A stretch of DNA of 64,000 bases from Burhinus oedicnemus (lineage: Eukaryota; Chordata; Aves; Charadriiformes; Burhinidae), in the NCBI GenBank assembly GCA_008921705.1, contig VFFE01008422.1:35405-99404 (forward strand), read 5' to 3'. Of the stretch, positions 11,108 through 24,538 are shown one piece after another. The notes under the pieces are model-generated. The model worked only from the letters and a program-made list of their open reading frames with translations. It was not told where the DNA came from and did not search any database. The stretch's first letter is position 1. Every line of letters begins with the position of its first letter. The position numbers were made by a program, and so were the translations under genes.

Positions 11108-14100
11108 TGACTGACACTGTGCATGTGTTTTTAGATCAGATCTTTGCATTGTGAACCAGTGGGCAAACACATTTAGTTGTATCACACTACAGAAGCCATA
11201 GAGTGGGACAAATTTGGCAAGGGGTTGTGTATGCAGCCTTCTTACTTAAACGGGGATTTTGATCTGTTGAATGTCTAACACTGCAACTTCACAGTGACTT
11301 GCTCTTGTCAGAGATAGCCCATCTCATTTGCATCTAACTAGGGTTGTTTTTCCTTTCCATCACTTTTTGTCATAACATCTGTATTAATTTTGCTGTCTCC
11401 ATGACAATACTGTAGATATACTGGGCCTTTCCCCACATTTCACTACAGACATAGAAATGCTCCCTGGGAACATCTGAGAGATTCTCTTTCTCTTCTACTT
11501 CCTTTCTGCTTGTTTAAAGACATGAGTGAGCATAGCTCAGTTTTCAACAAAAATTAAAAGGACCAAACATGTTTTTCTAAATTATATTTTTGCAGCTGGC
11601 AAAGAGGAAACTTTGAGTATCATTGATACCGAGTGCCATGGAAATTAACTAGGTCACTCCCCAGCTAAAGAAACATATCCACCTCCTCATGTAGAACTAG
11701 CTAATAATCTTCATAGTGGTTTTACCTGCAATCAAAACAGAGGAAAAAAAAAAAAAGAAAATAAGAAAACAAGAAAGCAAAAAGGCTTAGTTCTGTTTCA
11801 TTTAGCCTCTTACATGTATTTCTAGTGTTTATATCAGCCTTCTCACACTTTTTAAGGTATATACCTCTGAAAATTAGAAACTGAATATCTTTATTTTATT
11901 ACTTGAGTTATTTTATAGCCAGCACTCCAGTTGCTTTCTCTCTGTGTTCAAAAACTTAAAAGCTTAAAATTTTCTCTGTGAAGTCTGAAGATGCCAATCC
12001 CATCAGGATCTCATTAAAACAAACAAACAAATCCAAGAGTTTAGTCATCACTTAAAAGTGATGCTTTCCATTAGAAAAAGAAACTCCAAGCCTCTGAGTT
12101 CAGAGTATTCTGCTTATTCATTAAATTATGAAGGTATTCCTACTTTCTTAACTTCAATTTTATAACACATCTGGTTGGTTTTTTGTTCTCTTTTTGCAGA
12201 ATTCAGATCTTTGAAATGTCTTTAAGATAAGGATTACATCTTTCATTTTTAGCTTATCTGAGGCTAAGTTAACAAATACCATAATCATTCCAAAGTGTTC
12301 TTTATGTCCTCCCTGCAGTCTGTAATAATAAAGTGTCTCAGAGGAACTGACAGCCCTTCTGCTTTTGTCTCCTAACTAGTCCTCTTTCATTCATTTAGGC
12401 TTCTCTTTACAAGGACCACTCTTCAGTGGTGCTGAGTGAAGTATGACCTTGTCAGACCAGCCCCATGCATTTACTATATAAAATAGCTAGGGTGCCAAGA
12501 ACTCCAGATCTATTTCAATACAAAGTACAGCAGCATCTCCAGTATATATTTATTTACTTAAATTAATACAATACATTATACATGCTTTTACTATTGAGAT
12601 AGAAACCCAGAAACTAAATATTCACAGATAGTTGGTCCATTTTTTGAGTTGGGGCTTTAAATAGGAACCCAGTGTTCTGTGTGAAATAAATATACACCAC
12701 ATCATTTGCAAAATCTGTTAGGAATACAAAATGTTAACTCTGTTACATCTTGTTCAGCTAAGCAGACATGACATTTTCAAAACTGTTAATATTTATAAAA
12801 AACTTATTGGAATAATAAATATAGTACTTATACTACTTCTTAACTGTACACTCATAACAGCAGAGTACAGCAGCACTGTATGAAGAGAGAAATCAGAGAA
12901 TAGCCATTAAACCAATAGAGTTGTAAAAATGTGAGTGTGGTAGCTTTCTGGCAACTTTCCAAGAACATGTTTTATAGGACACAGCACAGGATAAACTTCT
13001 ATTCTAATATTATCATAAAGTGTTTTATCCTTTGAGCTGCTGAGCATATAGCACCTGTCTTTGCCTTCACAGACTGGAGGCTGTCCAGCAGCCAGGAGAA
13101 CTCAGGTTCACAAGGAGATGGATGAGTCCCAGTGGCCAGACTCAAAACACCTCAGTCCAAGATTACCTACAACTTCACTTTCTCAGTAAATACATCGTAT
13201 TTCTTTACCCTCAAATTTTATTAACCCACCTTTTAACTTTTCATCCACCTACTCTGTTCTGTACAGTGTCTTGCAGAATTCTCCCTGCTGCCCTTTACAG
13301 CAGAAAAGCCTCTAATTTAATAAACCATGTGCCTTCACTTGCCCAGACTCATTATTGTGTTGCCAATTTACCATTCCTCAGCAAGGCTTCTTGAGCATTT
13401 GGTTTGGAAAGCATCTCAATTGTATGTTTGTGGTCACTCTTATTTGCTCTGATGCTCTCCAAGAGGATGAAGTTAGGCTTCATATAATAATGCAGGGAAA
13501 TGGTATGGATGTGATTTAATATAGATGTGGTGGAGACTGGTCTTTAATTTAATGTTTTATCACAAGCTGAAAACCCAAATAGCAGAGAAGAGTCAGATAG
13601 ATACTTTTTTTTTCCACAACACTGCAAGAAAAAGGTAGATAGACTCAGATTAGGAAGGAGGAAAAAAGGAAATGAGTGTCCCAAGGTCCAGGACACAGGC
13701 AATGTCTCTACAGGACTTCTGGGCCTCTATTCAAAGCAAAATAAGGAAGCTAGTCCTTCAAAAATGGGAAATAACTTGTTTATGAGAGCAAATTTCTATA
13801 AAACATTTTCAAAGCTATTAAAAAACAAAGGCTGTTAGTGTCTGTTCCCAAAATGGTGCCAATGTAAATAGTGTGAAAATAACTTATGTTTGAAAAGCAA
13901 GGTGCTTCACAATGAAGGCTGTTATTTCACTTTTAATTTGTCCCTTGGGGCCTCTTTATAACTGTCTTAGACCCAGCTGCATTATGTTCTGCAGTAGGGA
14001 GGACTATCATCTAATCCTTTTGCTTGGGTCACTTGGCACTGACTCCTTATCTCAGTAATAGTTTTGTTTGCAATTCCTCTGACTGGTCACTTACAGTTTT

Positions 14101-17014
14101 AGATGAGTTCTTTACTACTCTAACATGAATTAGCCGTGGGTGCTTATGAATTAGCTTAGTGTGACGATGTGACCAGGCACAGTCTCAAGGCTTCATTGTA
14201 ATGAAATATTCTCCACTTTCTAGGAAGAATGCAAGAAAAGGGATTTACGTTCTGAATTATTTCCAAATAGCATTGCCATTCTGGGGACCTCTACTCCTTT
14301 CTACCTGGCTGTATGCTGTTGACAGTTGCTTTTGCTCCAATGAGAAGTGGAATTGTAGAAGTGGATAAATTGGCTGCAGTGAAGGTGTGGTTGAAAGTGT
14401 TTGGGTTAACCATTCAGACAACCCAGAATTGTTTGCAGTGAGTTCCTTTCCTGAGGAAACTTCTGACACTTTCTGTTATGAGGTCTATAAGGAAATTCTG
14501 GACTGCATACCTCCAGTAGACGTCGATTTTTGTGGTTATGATGTTATCTGCTGGGAGTTGAGCTCTGCTGAAAATGTCTCCTTTGTTCCATTTTCCTGGA
14601 ATGCTCTTGATATGTAACCATTTGTCTCTTTCTTGATAAGGATTGTCTAGCTGTCCTATAACACTTACCAATTTATAGACAACAGAGCTATGCAAGGGCT
14701 GCATGCCTTTCTGCTCTACCCACTGCAGAAGTGAAGTGACTTGCTAAGTTCAACTCATCTGCATGGCCACCATTATAGAAATTGCAACCAGGTTTGACTT
14801 TTATTATAGGAACTTATATGGCTGCAAAGCCGGAGTGGACTGATCTTGAATGGTGCACAGCTGGGAACTACATCACCTTGAGAGAGACATTTCTGAGAGT
14901 CAGTGGCTCCCAGCTCTTGGCTGTATACTTTCAAAAATAGGAGCTTTTGTCAGGCAGAGGCAATATATTGCCAAGAAGGTAACTGAAAGACTTGTTCCCA
15001 TTTCTAAGAGACAGTCTCCTAGACTGAATTAATGAATAATTTCTACCTGATCATTTCCCTTCTAGACTGAGAAAGAATACAGTTGTACACATTATTTCTG
15101 AAAGTTTTCTGATTCTTCTGCTTGACCACAATGTTTTCCTTGAAAGATGGCTCCTTTTTCAAGAGGAGTTATCTTGCAGTGGAAGCAAGGAAGTTGAATG
15201 TATATGATAAAACAGTTCATTACTGAAAAAACATGGCTATGTACCTCTGAAATACACCTCATTCGTTACAGTCCTAGAGTGACCTACATTCCACTTCAAC
15301 TTGGTATACCCTTTATATTTAAAAAAAGTATGTACATCAGCTGTAGAGTTAATTACATTTAGAAGAGTGACCTGTACATTAAAGCTTCTTATATCAATAG
15401 CTTTCTCTGCTCTTCATTCAGAATCTTTATTATGCCATGTTTGAGCCCTGAAAAATGAAACCATCTTCTGCAACCTTGGACTACACAAACCCAGTTTTAT
15501 ATGATGAATAAGGACTATTGCCCTGTGAATGCTGATTAACTGGTAGGTGTGAGAAATACTTCTGTAAGACAAGAGGTCTTTTATAATGGCAGAGAGATGC
15601 AGCTACAGGCCTCTAGCCTTATCAAGACATAAGTATATGACTTAATATTTAATTATAACTTGCTATATAATGAGCATGATGATAACAAGGTACTTCAAAT
15701 CAAGACCTTGGCAGGTAAGTAAAGAACAAAGTAATATTTGGAAATGATGCACTATATATATAAGTTTTAACCTTTCGAGCTGGGATGTCAAAATGACATA
15801 GGAATAATTAAACTACTCGTTAAATCTTTATTTCCTTATAAGCAACAGGATGGCTTGGGGCTGTTTGTCGTATATTTTGAAGATGCAGGAATCGAAGTGC
15901 TGGTCAAACTATTCATGCAATTAATGGAATGTGCTTAATGGAATGTGATTTTATGAACATATAATTGTATATCTTTCTTATGAACATATAATTGTATAGG
16001 AAACAGAGGATGAAAAGTTGGGAATGACTTATTAAAAACTGCATTAATAGAATTCTTCTGAAAGGCCTCGAGCTTACTGGTCAAGCCATGTTAATAAGGG
16101 AAAATTTCTGACTCAGATAAGAGGAAATCTAAAACCAGTTTTCCTCTGTGAGGTACTGCTTGCCCTGTAAGGGCTCTTTTTTGGCATCCCTTCTAAAATA
16201 AAACCTGATTGGACCTGGGAATCTTAAAATCATCCTTGCTAGCCGAGATAAACTGAAGAGATGAATGGCAAAATTACATCATTTTCTCAATGAAATTACT
16301 CTTATTGCTTTATGTGTAATTACAGCAAGACTTGCATTTGCTACACACTGCTGCTGATGATTAAATGTATTGGTCTGAGCAGACAATAGAACAAAATGTC
16401 AATGCAGTCCATGCTATTTCACTTGAAGAAGTGCTGAATATTCCCATGCTGACTGAAACATAGCAAAGCATGAACATTTCTTGTGCCAGAGGAAAAGCTT
16501 CTGTGACCATAACAAATTCCAGTCCTTTCAAAGCCTTGCAGAGTTGTGCTTCACTATCTCACAAGACGTTAGCATTTCTTCCTAATTTGTTTCCCATTTT
16601 TCATTGTATGTGGTTGAACTAAAACAGTAACTTCAGTAAATGAAAGTATTTGGATTGTGTTAGTTTTAAGACTGACAGCACTGTCATGCACACTGTATTT
16701 AACAGTACTCTTGCTTATACTGTGAAATACTTAGAATTTTCAGATTTTTTGAGACCTATGGTTAGAAATGTTCATATATATTTAATCAGATAATAAATCA
16801 AACACTGAAGTATGTTGCTTTTTGATAACTAGAAAATAGTGTATAAGTCTCTACCACCCCAGATAAAGGAAAATAAACTTCTGTACTCACCCCGTTGTCT
16901 GCTTTTACATCAATTGGATAACTATCAAAATGTTAGTGTTCAATATCCATTGCATTTCTTGGTGACCTTGGACTGCTTTATTCTTTTAATGTATGTGTTT
17001 TACCTTAAATTATT
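11108..17014. other. 3' flanking region of ZNF366, no gene recognised
   Basis: About 5.9 kb of AT-rich unique sequence downstream of the ZNF366 stop codon (left of it on the plus strand). The longest open frames (near 13122, 14387 and 14704) have no recognisable domain. Part of the ZNF366 3' UTR may lie in its right-hand end. Confidence 0.55.
15921..15997. repeat. Two small direct duplications
   Basis: TTAATGGAATGTG occurs twice in tandem at about 15921-15947. The 20-mer TTATGAACATATAATTGTAT occurs at 15951-15970 and again at 15978-15997, separated by 7 bp. These look like local replication-slippage duplications. Confidence 0.85.
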
Positions 17015-17037
17015 TTTATTCATTTGGCTTGTTTATT
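17015..17037 (-). promoter_or_regulatory. ZNF366: Candidate polyadenylation signals of ZNF366
   Basis: Two minus-strand AATAAA hexamers (plus-strand TTTATT at 17032-17037 and 17015-17020) lie about 105-125 nt after the stop codon. AATAAA is common in AT-rich DNA and other copies lie further left, so use of these sites is a guess. Confidence 0.3.
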
Positions 17038-17140
17038 TCTAAACACTACTACAAACTTCCAGGCTTTGGTAAATTACAGTTTATGCTAAAAGCTATCCAG
17101 TTCCAATTTTCCAGCTGTTTTAAAATGTCCATTTAAATAC

Positions 17141-17649
17141 CTATAAGCATTGTTTGTTTTCTATTTTTCTTTCCAGTAATTCTTTCAAACTCTTGTTCCT
17201 GTGTTTGAAATACAAGTAATCAGAGAGAGAATGGCCAAGTCTAGACTTTTCAAAGGATGTAAAGCTGAGGTGTTCTTTGTTGTTTGCAAGGTCTCTCTCT
17301 CCTTGGCTCTCCTGTTTGTCTGAATTTCCTATTCTCTTCTCCAGTCCTCCCTCACTTAGCATTTCTTCCTCCTCATTGCAGTCCTTCATCATGTATTCAG
17401 GTCTGTCAGATGGATCTTGAGCCACGTACAGCTTATTGTTGTCATGATGGTACATGCCAGGGCTGTAATGCTCTGTCTCATAGCAGTTGTCTTCCTCTTC
17501 TTCCTGGCATGAGCTTCCCTTGGCACTCTCGCCATCCAAATGAAATGAGATTTCCTTCCCTTGGCTTTTCTGGGAAAGATCAAAGGGTTCTTCCTGATCC
17601 AAGCTTCTCAAGATATTTGTCTGGGACAGAGAAATTCTTCTTCCAAAAC
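17141..17649 (-). CDS. ZNF366: ZNF366 last coding exon: CtBP motif, acidic region and C-terminus
   Basis: The acceptor is ACCACTACAAG with AG at 17651-17650, preceded by a pyrimidine-rich stretch. The exon starts GT, completing a Gly codon whose first G is the last base of the previous exon. It encodes residues 557-724 and ends with the stop at 17143-17141. Residues 577-581 are PFDLS, matching the PxDLS motif that binds the CtBP corepressors. A Glu/Asp-rich stretch (EEEEDNCYETEHYSPGM) follows. The end is the conserved-looking SDYLYFKHRNKSLKELLERK, which contains LKELL (residues 710-714), an LxxLL-type motif of the kind that can contact nuclear receptors; this use is inferred, not shown. The frame also runs left-to-right past the acceptor, but those codons are intron. 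Confidence 0.93.
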
Positions 17650-20045
17650 CTTGTAGTGGTTTGAGTGGGGAGAAAAGGAACAATTTATATATAGCAAATT
17701 TTACTATGTGATACATGGTTAAAAAATGTGAGATGGCCTTCTATTTAATATTTTACCTTTGTCTTCCACCCAGCTATCTCCAACTACTTTACTGTTTACA
17801 TCTCATGGTATCTCCTTTCAGATGCTGTTAAAAGAAGTACTATCGTATCCACTTCACAGCCGGATCAGAACACACAAAACATTGTGCTATACATGTCAGA
17901 CACTTGATGAGAGAGCTAGGAATAAAAGTGAAGTGTCCTGGCCTCTGGTAAACTATTTTTGCCAGTGAACCTACCCACTGCCTCCTTCCTATTTTTTTTT
18001 AAATGAACACTTTGATCTAAATCATCACATGCCATAATCAAAGTCCCAGGTTTTGTACATTTTTTTCCAGAGGAGTGGAAGAGATGTTAACGTATTTGTT
18101 CTATGGACCTTCTGGCTCAAAGTTACTACTTTAAAAATGAAAACACAATCATGTCTCGTCAGTCTATGAACTCCGCTCTCCTTGATTTTTCCTCTCTCAT
18201 CTAGTGCCACTGAAAAGCTATATGCACCAGATAGTGCTTCAGCTTCAAGAAATCATTATAAACAAATGATGATTTTGAGTTGTGCAGTATAAATCTGAGT
18301 GTAGCTCTGGATCTAGTTTGTCTTAATATTTGTCAGAGTGTCTCCTTTCTGTTCCTCTTGCTGGAAACCCAGACGTTACCCAGGAGGCATCTGTGGACTT
18401 AAATGTGCTCTGACCATCAGGATGCACAGAAGATTCAGACACTGAAGACATAGTCCACCTTAATTAAAAGGAAGATGACAGTACTGGGGTGAGGATTTCA
18501 CCCAATAGCAAAAATCTATGAGAGCCACTATTTTACTTGCTTAGTTTGAGGGTTTTTTTTTCCCTCAGTAATTGAATCCAGTTTCTGCAGGATTTATGCA
18601 GCCTCACTAGATACAGCTGCTACTTTGCAAGAGGTTGTATTTGTTAAAATGGCTCATGAGCAGGTGGCAGCCCTCACAAATTGTCTTATGGCTGATAAGC
18701 CTCAGGGCTGAAGGATCTCTACACTGAAAAGCACTTAGGCTGTCTTCAATTACAAGTAATTGTGTAACTAGCATGGTGCTGTAGGACATTTACAGGGGAA
18801 AAAAAGAGCCATTTATATTATTATCTGTTAGGATCTTTGTAAATTTTATCCCAAATGTCATTAGAGTATGTGTTTTCCGTATGTGCTAGGCTGCCCTAAA
18901 GCCTGAATTTGAAGAACACCGAGAAATCTTACCCATGAAGGAGTTATTTATCCAGAAAGTCTTAACAAACAAAATATCTTGGATACTCAAACTCTCAAAA
19001 CACTTCCCTCCTAATTCCCCCACTTCTTTAGATAGCATTGGCATGTGTGCATACATGAGGCTTATTTTAGGAAGTGTATGTGGTGGGTGGGAGGTAGGAA
19101 ATGCTTTGTAGGGTACCCTGAGTGGCCGAAAATCCATATACTTTGAGAAGAGGGAGGAGTGTCTCCTCTTGTCCACGTGCTTCTTTGCAAACTGGGTCTG
19201 ACTTATGGCCTTTATCTAACATCAACTATGTCAATACATCACTGAATAAATATATCTTAAGCAGAAAGGCTCTTGGATGTAGAACCATTCGGGCTTCCAT
19301 TCCAGACTAGAATCCAATAAGCAGTGAACAAGACCCGTGAAATCTTCTAGATTTTTTGCTTGTCAGCTTTGAATGTATTTACAATATACCCCCATGTTTA
19401 AAACCATAAACTCCTAAACAGATGTGTCTGGGGAAAAATGTCTGCTTGTTCATGGCTACTAGGCTGCGGTCTGTCAGCATCTGGTAATCAACCCCCCCAA
19501 GACTGTAAAATTTATTAAAAAATAATGGAACTACACCCTCAGTCAGGAAGATCAATGCAATTTCAGCCATGTCCTCCAGTCATTCCCCTAGCCAACTACA
19601 TGTGCCACAGTCTCATTAAGGCTGAGTCTCCACCAGCTCACTCCCATTTGTGTCTCAGGGGTACCCACATGCTGGGAGAAGCTCTGCAGTGATGTGGATA
19701 TTGCACCTTCCCCACAGTAATGGGCAGCACAGGGCTAAAGTACAAGGATGTTTCGTATGGCTTGATAAATCTTTTGCTCTAACGCTAGTAGTATATTTTC
19801 CCTTACACATTACAACAGCAACTTAGTGTGCTAAAATTATTTCCTTTGTGCTCACAAGTACTGTCTCATTTTGTCTCCATCTACTACTCCATCTTGGTCT
19901 GTACCTCTGTGTCATCAGATAACTAGTCTGAAAGGTCTCCGAGACAAGGGTCACCTTGGGGAGCTTTGAACTAAAGCGCTGGAGTAATATAGATAGTGAA
20001 TAACAACCTCCCAGGCTTATGGGATTCAATCTCTTCCAGTTGCAT
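17650..20045 (-). other. ZNF366 intron 3 (phase 1), part 3' of the CR1 copy
   Basis: Unique AT-rich intronic sequence between the CR1 at 20046 and the acceptor of the last exon. No exon-like or repeat signal stands out. With the CR1 and a short stretch at 22931-23105 it makes up the whole intron. Confidence 0.7.
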
Positions 20046-22930
20046 TGGATCATAGAATGGTTTAGGTTGGAAGGGACGTTAAAGATCATCTCGTTCCTAC
20101 ACCCCTGCCATGGGCAGGGGCACCTTCCACTAGATCTGGTTGCTCAAAGCCCCATCCAACCTGGCCTTGAACACTTCCAGGGATGGGGCCTCCACAGCTT
20201 CCCTAGGCAATCTGTTCCAGTGCCTCACCAACCTCACAGTAAAGAATTTCTTCCTAATATCTAATCTAAATCTCCCCTCTTCCAGCTCGAAGCCGTTACT
20301 CCTCGTCCCATCACTACATGCCCTTGTAAAAAAACCCTCTCCAGATTTCCTGTAGACCCCCTTCAGATACTGGAAGGCTGCTATAAGTTTTTCATGGAGC
20401 CTTCTCTTCTCCAGGCTGAACAACCCCAACTCTCTCAGCCTATCCTCATAGCAGAGGTGCTCCAGCCCTCTGATCATCTTCGTGGCTCTCCTCTGGACCC
20501 ACTCCAACAGGTCCATGTCCTTCTTATGCTGGAGGCCCCAGAGCTGGCTGCAGTATTCCAGGTGGGGTCTCACCAGAGCAGAGCAGAGGGGCAGAATCAC
20601 CTCCCTCGACCTGTTGGCCACGCTTCTTTTGATGCATCCCAGGATGCAGTTGTCTTTCTGGGCTGTGAGCGCACATTGCCAGCTCATGTTGAGCTTCTCA
20701 TTCACCAACACCCCCAAGTCCCTCTCCTCAGGGCTGCTCTCCATCCATTCTCCACCCAGCCTGTATTTGTGCTGGGGATTGCCCCGACCCAGGTGCAGGA
20801 CCTTGCACTCAGCCTTATTGAACTTCATGAGGTTGGCACAGGCCCACCTCTCAAGTTTCTCCAGGTCCCTCTGGATGGCATCCCTTCCCTCCAGCATGTC
20901 AACCACACCACACAGCTTGGTGTCGTCGGCAAACTTGGTGAGGGTGCACTTAATCTCAACATCCATGTCGCCAACAAAGACGTTAATAACAGTCCCAGCA
21001 CCAACCCCTGAGGAACACCACTTGTCACTGCTCGCCACTTGGATAGCAACCCGTTGACCACGACACTTTGAGTGTGACCGTCCAGCCAGTTCCTTATCCA
21101 CTGAGTGGTCCATCCATCAAACCCATGTCTCTCCAATTTAGAGACCAGGATGTCATGCGGGGACAGTGTCAAATGCCTTGCACAAGTCCAGGTAGATGAC
21201 ACCTATTGCTCTTCCCTTATCCACCATCACTGTAACCCCATTGTAGAAGGCCACCAGATTTGTCAGGCATGATTTGCCCTTAGTGAAGCCATGTTGGCTA
21301 TCACCAATCACCTCCTTCTTTTCCATGGGCCTTAGCAGAGTTTCCAGGAGGATCTGCTCCATGATCTTGCCAGGCACAGAGCTAAGACTGACTGGCCTGT
21401 AGTTCCCTGGGTCTTCCTTTTTACCCTTTCTGAAAATGGGGGTTACGTTTCCCCTTTTCCAGACAGTGGGAACTTCACTGGACTGCCACAACTTCTCAAA
21501 TATGATGGATTGTGGCTTGGTAACTTCATCTGTCAGTTCCCTCAGGACTCGCAGATGAATCTCATCAGGTCCCATGGACTTGTGCACATTCAGGTTCCTC
21601 AGCTGGTCTCAAACCTGGTCTTATCCTACAGTGGGTGGTTCTTCATTCTCCCAGTCCCTGCCTTTGCCTTCTGCAACATGGGCAGCGTGGTCAGAACCTT
21701 TACCAGTGAAGACCGAGGCAAAAAAGTCATTGAGTACCTCAGCCTTGTCCATGTCCCAGGTGACCAGGTCTCCCGTTTCCTTCCTGAGTGGGCCCACATT
21801 CTCCCTAGTCTTCCTTTTGTCCCTGATATACCTATAGAAGGCTTTCTTGTTGACCCTGATGCCCCTGGCTAGATTTAACTCTCTCTGGGCTTTAGCTTTC
21901 CTAACCTGATCCCTGGCAGCTCGGACAGTTTCTCTGTATTCCTCCCAGGCTACCTGTCCTTGCTTCCACCCTCTGTAGGCTTCCTTTTTGAGTTTGAGAT
22001 TGTCCAGGATCTCCTTGTTCATCCACGCAGGCCTCCTGGCCTTTTTGCCTGACTTCCTCTTTGTTGGGATGCATCACTCCTGAACTTGGAGGAGGTGGTC
22101 CTTGAATATTAACCAGCTTTCTTGGGCCCCTCTTCCTTTCAGGGGTTTATCCCTCTGTAGTCCATCAAGCAGATCCCTGAAGAGGCCAAAGTCTGCTCTC
22201 CTGAAGTCCAGGGTGGCAAGCTTATTGCACGCCCTCCTTGCTGCCTTAAGGATCTCAAACTCCACCATCCCATGGTCACTGCAGCCAAGGCTGCCCTTGA
22301 GCATGACATTCCCCACCAGCCCCTCCTTATTGGTGAGAACAAGGTCCAGCATGGCACTTCTCCTCGTTGGCTCCTCTATCACTTGGAGAAAGAAGTTATC
22401 ATCAATGCATTCCAGGAACCTCCTGGATTGCTTATGGCCTGCTGTGTTGTCCTTCCAGCAGATATCCGCTCGGTCTTCCTGGTCAGGTGGACTGTAGCAG
22501 GGCCCCACTGCAACATCACCTGTCCCCGCCCTCCCTTTGATCCTGACCCATAAGCTCTCTGTCAGCTCCTCATCCATCCCCAGGCAGAGCTCCATGCACT
22601 CCAGCTGGTCCTTGACATAGAGGGCGACACCCCTTCCTCATCTCCCCTACCTGTCCTTCTTGAAGAGTTTGTATCCATCCGTTTCAGCACTCCGGTCACA
22701 GGAGCCATCTCACCATGTCTCTGTGATGCCAATTAGATCATACTCTTGCAGGCATGCACATCTCTAACTCCTCTTGCTTGTTCCCCATGCTACGTGCATT
22801 CACATACAGGCATTTAAGTTGGGCCCTCGATGAATCTAGCTCCCTGGCTGGAGTGGCTTTCTTTCCTTTCAGCTGCACTCCAGGCGCTCTCCTGCTGGCC
22901 TGCAACACATCTTGAAGTTTTGGGCCTCTA
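20046..22930 (-). mobile_element. CR1 LINE copy 2, nearly complete ORF2, in ZNF366 intron 3
   Basis: The left edge is a CR1 3' end (GGATCATAGAATGGTTTAGG). On the minus strand the copy runs from the endonuclease start (LKCLYVNARSMGNKQ, about 22815-22760), through an endonuclease part with a gap and an altered SDHG in place of SDHE (22595-22074), the linker, RT, and a 327-residue open segment (21113-20130) that contains FADDTKL. Frames change near 21160 (shared with copies 1 and 10) and near 21050. It lies in the same transcriptional direction as ZNF366. The right edge is approximate, because the sequence upstream of the ORF2 start is hard to delimit. It is non-functional. Confidence 0.9.
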
Positions 22931-23105
22931 CTGCTGGTGTCAGCATTGTATTGGTAGGAGTGGGATGGATTCCGGTTCCCCTCCTGGTATGAGACCTTCC
23001 AGTATACCCTCTATGGTATGAGATTGTAGATCTGTGATACAAAGCCCATTTGGGTTTACTGATATGCGCCTTCAAACCTCTTAGAGAATAACTGAAAAAT
23101 ATTAC

Positions 23106-23280
23106 CTTGAGAATGAAATCCTCTTTCCATGACGCTGTGTTTGACTTTCATGTGCCTGGTTAGGTTCCCCTTCAAGGTGAATTTGCTGGGACAGTAGAGG
23201 CACTTGAAAGGCTTACTCTCTGAGTGTAAGTGCATGTGTCCCATTAAATTGTGCATTCTGTTAAATTCCTTTCCACAAAT
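23106..23280 (-). CDS. ZNF366: ZNF366 third coding exon: end of zinc finger 10 and zinc finger 11
   Basis: The acceptor is TTTTTGACAG (AG at 23282-23281); the exon starts ATTTGTGGAAAG, encoding ICGKEFNRMHNLMGHMHLH. This completes finger 10, whose first Cys is in the previous exon. Finger 11 follows (FKCLYCPSKF...H...KVKH), ending near residue 545. The donor is TCTCAAG/GTAATA after 23106. The exon is 175 nt, residues 498-555 plus the first base of Gly556 (phase 1). Splitting a zinc finger between two exons at its Cys-x2-Cys knuckle supports this junction, since both halves fit the C2H2 spacing exactly. Confidence 0.95.
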
Positions 23281-24080
23281 CTGTCAAAAACAGTAAAAAT
23301 GAAAATTATTTTTTCTTAGGTGTACTTCCAAGGAGAACACTTTAAAAGGAAATAGAACCTACCCTTCTCAACTTGAACCCTAGCAGCTTCTGGCTGCACT
23401 TTGTTTATCAAAGACGCAGGCAAAAAACCTATAGACAAGAATATGTGTTTAAGTTTGATCTATCTAGGACCTTCTGCACTGCTGCTATTTTGTTTAAATT
23501 TGGTGACTAGGAGAGACACAAGGATCCCCCAAAATCAGGGAATGTTGTTGTAAGGAGGGGAGAAGCTTAAGTACATAACCTGAAAGGCTCTTAACATGAA
23601 TGAAATTCAAAGTATAACTTTCTGCCCTGGGGAACCATTTCATTTGTAGTTTATAAATCCAGCCTTTAATCAAGAAAAATGCCAGGCAGAGATGGAGATA
23701 CCAGTGAAGGATTTATGTGAAACAGTCAAGCAGAATATTACTTCTCCTTAAGTGGAAATGAAATGGCTGCACATTGTGCTTAAAGCTAGATAAAGAAATT
23801 CCTTTTTATCTTTGTTGATTGCTCCCCCATTTTTCTCTGATCCTCTTATCTTCTGTTTACTAGCTTCTGTGTTTCAGTGTCTCTGGTGAGCAAGCTGGAA
23901 TTTAAACAGTCATGGGGTGGCAAGAATGACTCAGCTTTCCCTGAAGCATGTTCCTGACAACTTGAGCCATTGATTGTGCGGGTTTCCATTTGATGAAACA
24001 ATAAGGGTTTTTTTTCATTGCTGATGTTTATCTAGATGGGTCCTTTTGTAGTCTGGTCCCTAATAAATCAAATATATTCT

Positions 24081-24538
24081 CATGTCCAAAGAGCAACAAA
24101 GTTGGTGAGGGGTCTGGAGCACAAGTCTTATGAGGAGCGGCTGAGGCAACTGGAGTTGTTCAGCCTGGAGAAAAAGAGCCTGAGGGGAGACCTTATCGCT
24201 CTCTACAACTACCTGAAAGGAGGCTGCAGAGAGGTGGGTGTCGGTCTCTTCTCCCCAGTAACAAGTGATAGGACGAGAGGAAATGGCCTCAAGTTGCACC
24301 ACGGGAGGTTTAGATTGGATCTTAGGAAAAAATGTCTTCACCGAAAGGGTTGTCAAGCATTGGAACAGGCTGCCCAGGGAAGTGGTGGAGTTGCCATCCC
24401 TGGAGGTATTTAGAAGACGGGTAGACATGGTGCTTAGGGACATGGTTTAGTGGTGGACTTGGCAGTGTTAGGTTGATGGTTGGACTCGATGATCTTAAGG
24501 GTCTCTTCCAAACTAAATGATTCTATGATTCTATGATT
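24081..24538 (+). mobile_element. CR1 LINE copy 3, 3' fragment, antisense to ZNF366
   Basis: It begins within the RT C-terminal domain (about CATGTCCAAAGAGCAACAAAG) and reads [31 protein letters not shown], then the [18 protein letters not shown] block in another frame. It ends with GATTCTATGATTCTATGATTC, the CR1 3' terminal repeat, at about 24538. It belongs to the same subfamily as copies 6 and 12 (terminal DMV motif followed by TTTAGTGGTGG). Confidence 0.92.

Noticed and set aside
14387..14704. Overlapping open frames on both strands (76 and 96 residues) as a possible gene
   Set aside because: No recognisable domain, no splice context and no repeat family. Frames of this length are expected by chance in this much sequence.
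20394..21057. Plus-strand open frames of about 200 residues over the CR1 copy
   Set aside because: They are antisense shadows of the CR1 reverse transcriptase. The same shadow appears at 2414, 48532 and 49620 in other copies.
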